In this document: in pieces, positions 31,986 to 33,896 of the stretch
How positions within the stretch are numbered: position 1 is the stretch's first letter
Layout of the letters: each line of letters opens with the position of its first letter
Origin: Desulfobacterales bacterium
GTDB taxonomy: Bacteria; Desulfobacterota; Desulfobacteria; Desulfobacterales; UBA11574
Length of the DNA: 33,896 nt
Assembly: GCA_030145345.1 (NCBI GenBank)
Contig: JAQYVT010000023.1
Location: forward strand, 1-33,896
Direction of reading: 5' to 3'
Position numbers and translations under genes: made by a program
The notes under the pieces: generated by a model
Database searches by the model: none
What the model was told of the DNA's origin: nothing
Seen by the model: the letters and a program-made list of their open reading frames with translations, nothing else

Positions 31986-32831
31986 ATGGACCCGCTTCGA
32001 GCTGCTGCCCTCGGCACCATTCAAGGACTTACCGAGTTCTTGCCTATCAGCAGTTCAGGGCATCTCGTTATTTCACAGCATTTGTTCGGTTTAAAGGAAT
32101 CGGCGCTGTTATTCGATATCAGTGTACATATCGGAACCCTGATGGCGGTGATCGTTTATTTCAGGAAAGAGCTGGGGGCGATAATAGAATCAGTGGTTCG
32201 GTGTATCCGATTATTATTGAAAGGAGGAACTTCTTTAACGGATATTTATGAGGATTCCCATATCAAACTTACTGTTTTTATCGTGATTGGATCCATACCC
32301 ACAGCAATACTCGGGATATGGATAAATAAAGTGTCGGACAAACTGTTTTCATCGGTTGCTATCGTGGGCGCTATGCTGGTTGTGACCGGTGTTCTTTTGT
32401 TTATGACCGGATTCCTGTTGTGGAGTACTTCCTGGATCGATAAAAAGGGCGCGACCATATCTCAATTTTCCATAAAAAAAGCCATCATTGTCGGTCTTAT
32501 TCAGGGCGTTGCCATCATACCCGGAATCAGTAGATCAGGCGCTACCATCGCTGCGGGGCTTTTTCTCGGTTTAGACAAAGAAACCGCAGCCAAATATTCT
32601 TTTCTTCTGTCCATCCCGGCCATTTTGGGCGCCGGCATTTTCATATTAAAAGATATTCATGTTTATACGGCATTGCCTGTTAAAATCATGCTCATCGGAT
32701 TTATAACGTCGGGGATTGTGGGATACGGCTCTCTCAGATTTCTTGTTCACATGGTGAAAAAAGGGCAATTGCACTTTTTTGCGCCATATTGCTGGGTTGC
32801 CGGGATAACGGTACTGATTTATGGATTATAA
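31986..32831 (+). CDS. uppP: Undecaprenyl-diphosphatase (UppP/BacA)
   Basis: A 281-residue polytopic inner-membrane enzyme. The two conserved motifs are GLTEFLPISSSGHL near the N-terminus (E17, S22-S24, H26) and PGISRSGAT (179-187), which line the active site. It dephosphorylates undecaprenyl diphosphate to recycle the lipid carrier of peptidoglycan and O-antigen synthesis and gives bacitracin resistance when abundant. AAAGGATG lies about 5-6 nt before the ATG. It has the usual length and seven to eight hydrophobic segments. The neighbour is a rhamnose gene, consistent with envelope glycan metabolism. Confidence 0.96.
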   Translation: MDPLRAAALGTIQGLTEFLPISSSGHLVISQHLFGLKESALLFDISVHIGTLMAVIVYFRKELGAIIESVVRCIRLLLKGGTSLTDIYEDSHIKLTVFIVIGSIPTAILGIWINKVSDKLFSSVAIVGAMLVVTGVLLFMTGFLLWSTSWIDKKGATISQFSIKKAIIVGLIQGVAIIPGISRSGATIAAGLFLGLDKETAAKYSFLLSIPAILGAGIFILKDIHVYTALPVKIMLIGFITSGIVGYGSLRFLVHMVKKGQLHFFAPYCWVAGITVLIYGL

Positions 32832-32882
32832 GAAGTGAAAAAGAAATCTACAAAAAAAATAAGTATCATCGACAAAATGTGT

Positions 32883-32898
32883 TTAGAAGCCGTTTCAA
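32883..32898 (+). repeat. GAAGCCGTTTCAA short repeat, copy 3
   Basis: TTAGAAGCCGTTTCAA, identical over 16 nt to 27570-27585. Confidence 0.5.
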
Positions 32899-33034
32899 AA
32901 CAGAAAAAGACTTGTCTTATTTGTTGAATCCAAGATAATGTATGAAAGAAGGGCAGTTAACGATTCAATCTTTCCGTTTCGTTGACTTGTTTTCCAGCGA
33001 AAAATTATTTTTCGCAGACAAAAGGAGATCACTG

Positions 33035-33559
33035 ATGCGCTCAAGATCGATCAACACCAAGCTGCTTTGTATGGTCGTTGTTGCGGGCCTGATGATTTTG
33101 AATGGATGTGCCGGATTCGGCAGAAGTCTGGAGTCTCCGGAGATTTCTTTGGCAAATATTTCTTTGCAGGAGGCCAAGGCTTTTGAAACCACTTTTGAAC
33201 TGGACCTTCGGGTGTTCAACACCAACGATGTCCCCCTTGAAATCAAAGGTATTAAGTGCGAATTAGAAGTTAACGGGAAAAAATTGGCAAAAGGCGTCAC
33301 TGCAACCCAGACCACAGTTCCTGCATTCGGTACGGAACTGGTGCGGATGGTCGTGTATTCGTCCATGCTGGGAATGGTGTCATCGATGTTGGATATGATT
33401 AGAAGTGCCCAGTCGAATCAGATCGCCCGAAAGCTGAATTATAAAATTTCAGGGAGACTCAGCATTGGCGGTGATTCGACAATGCCCTGGAGCTTTCCGT
33501 TTAAATCTCAAGGAGAGTTGGATCTGGAAGGGATCTCCACCGGTAAAACGCCATCCTGA
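33035..33559 (+). CDS. LEA14-like (WHy-domain) lipoprotein
   Basis: A 174-residue lipoprotein. The signal peptide ends in the lipobox LNGC (acylated Cys25). The mature part has the LEA14/WHy beta-sandwich pattern: SLANISLQEAKAFETTFELD, then LRVFNTNDVPLEIKGIKCELEVNG and a third block with the strand pair YKISGRLSIGG and PFKSQGELDL. Such proteins are thought to protect or bind membranes under stress; the exact role is unknown. ATG 33035 is chosen because AAAGGAG lies about 8 nt before it; the frame opens earlier (ATG 32942) but that part is charged and would spoil the signal peptide. It lies downstream of uppP without overlap. Confidence 0.9.
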   Translation: MRSRSINTKLLCMVVVAGLMILNGCAGFGRSLESPEISLANISLQEAKAFETTFELDLRVFNTNDVPLEIKGIKCELEVNGKKLAKGVTATQTTVPAFGTELVRMVVYSSMLGMVSSMLDMIRSAQSNQIARKLNYKISGRLSIGGDSTMPWSFPFKSQGELDLEGISTGKTPS

Positions 33560-33896
33560 TGTTAGGTGGGTTTTGGGGGGAAGGTGAGAAGAAGAGAAGT
33601 TAAGAAGGTGAGAAGAAGAGAAGTTAAGAAGGTGAGAAGGTTGGAAGGGCAGAATACAGAAGATAGGAAACAGAAGATAGGAAATAGGAAATAGAAGGGC
33701 AGAAGGTTGCAAGGTTAGAAGGTTTGAAAGGGCAAGAAGGTTTGAAAGGGCAAGAAGGTTTGAAAGGGCAAGAAGGTGAGAAGAAAAGAAGGTGAGAAGG
33801 AGGGAAGGGGAGAAGGCAGAATACAGAAGATAGGAAAGAGGAAAGAGGAAAGAGAAAAGAGTAAAGAGGATATAGGAAGCAGGGGTTGGGAATCAA
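33560..33896 (+). repeat. Purine-rich tandem-repeat tract
   Basis: The + strand is almost only A and G for about 300 bases. It contains clear tandem units: a 24-bp unit (AAGGTGAGAAGAAGAGAAGT-TAAG) twice at 33581-33628 and an 18-bp unit (AAGGTTTGAAAGGGCAAG) three times at 33719-33772, amid AGAAGATAGGAAA variants. It continues past the window end. ORFs on the minus strand are low-complexity Ser/Pro/Phe products and are not considered genes. The strand bias permits triplex or slipped structures. Confidence 0.85.

Noticed and set aside
33719..33772. Three 18-bp direct repeats considered as a CRISPR array
   Set aside because: The units are directly abutting without spacers, low in complexity, and there are no cas genes.
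33449..33896. Minus-strand ORFs with Ser/Pro/Phe-rich repeats
   Set aside because: They are direct translations of the purine-rich tandem repeats and have no gene-like composition.

Overview
The window looks like a chromosomal segment of a Gram-negative anaerobe, most likely a Desulfobacterota (deltaproteobacterial, Desulfobacterales-like) genome. This is inferred from gene content and style: a dienoyl-CoA-reductase-type Fe-S flavoenzyme, several small orphan proteins, a SidJ-related kinase-fold protein, lipoproteins with outer-membrane efflux parts, and intergenic spaces crowded with short dispersed repeats. No rRNA, tRNA, CRISPR array, transposase or phage module was seen. Nearly all genes lie on the + strand; the only clear minus-strand gene is the SRAP/YedK gene.

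Layout. 1-942 is the 3' end of an Fe-S/FAD oxidoreductase. 943-2896 is gene-poor, with tiny Cys-containing ORFs, one well-started 64-aa orphan protein and several repeats. 3105-9587 is a compact stress or efflux locus: an ECF sigma factor, a one-TM putative anti-sigma factor and a periplasmic metal-sensor-like protein, joined by 4-nt overlaps, followed by a NodT-type outer-membrane lipoprotein, a MacA-like adaptor and a split MacB-like ATPase and permease. 9726-10890 holds two orphan genes, one a His-rich membrane protein with b-heme-like histidine spacing. 11832-13739 is a PiT phosphate transporter with its PhoU-like DUF47 partner. 14327-15703 has a PilZ protein behind a good sigma-70 promoter and a pseudouridine synthase.

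16180-19452 is a glycerophospholipid breakdown set: glycerophosphodiester phosphodiesterase, an alpha/beta hydrolase and a GlpD-type glycerol-3-phosphate dehydrogenase. Its last stop codon lies in the target-site duplication of a 150-bp MITE-like element. 19719-23887 carries YdfG-like SDR, Gph-like phosphatase, TesB thioesterase and pyruvate kinase. 24110-25690 is the SidJ-related kinase-fold protein. 25912-28028 has CBS, GIY-YIG, PilZ and DUF6794-like proteins. 28257-30124 pairs DNA polymerase IV convergently with an abasic-site-binding SRAP protein. 30523-30875 is a frameshifted remnant of a nucleotide-sugar dehydrogenase, followed by dTDP-4-dehydrorhamnose reductase, undecaprenyl-diphosphatase and an LEA14-like lipoprotein. 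The window ends in a roughly 300-bp purine-rich repeat tract.

The most notable points are the sigma/anti-sigma/metal-sensor cassette coupled to a tripartite ABC efflux pump, the SidJ-like protein in an apparently free-living bacterium, the MITE with perfect TSD at the glpD stop codon, and at least five separate dispersed-repeat families within 34 kb. All functional calls come from reading the sequence; no database search was run.
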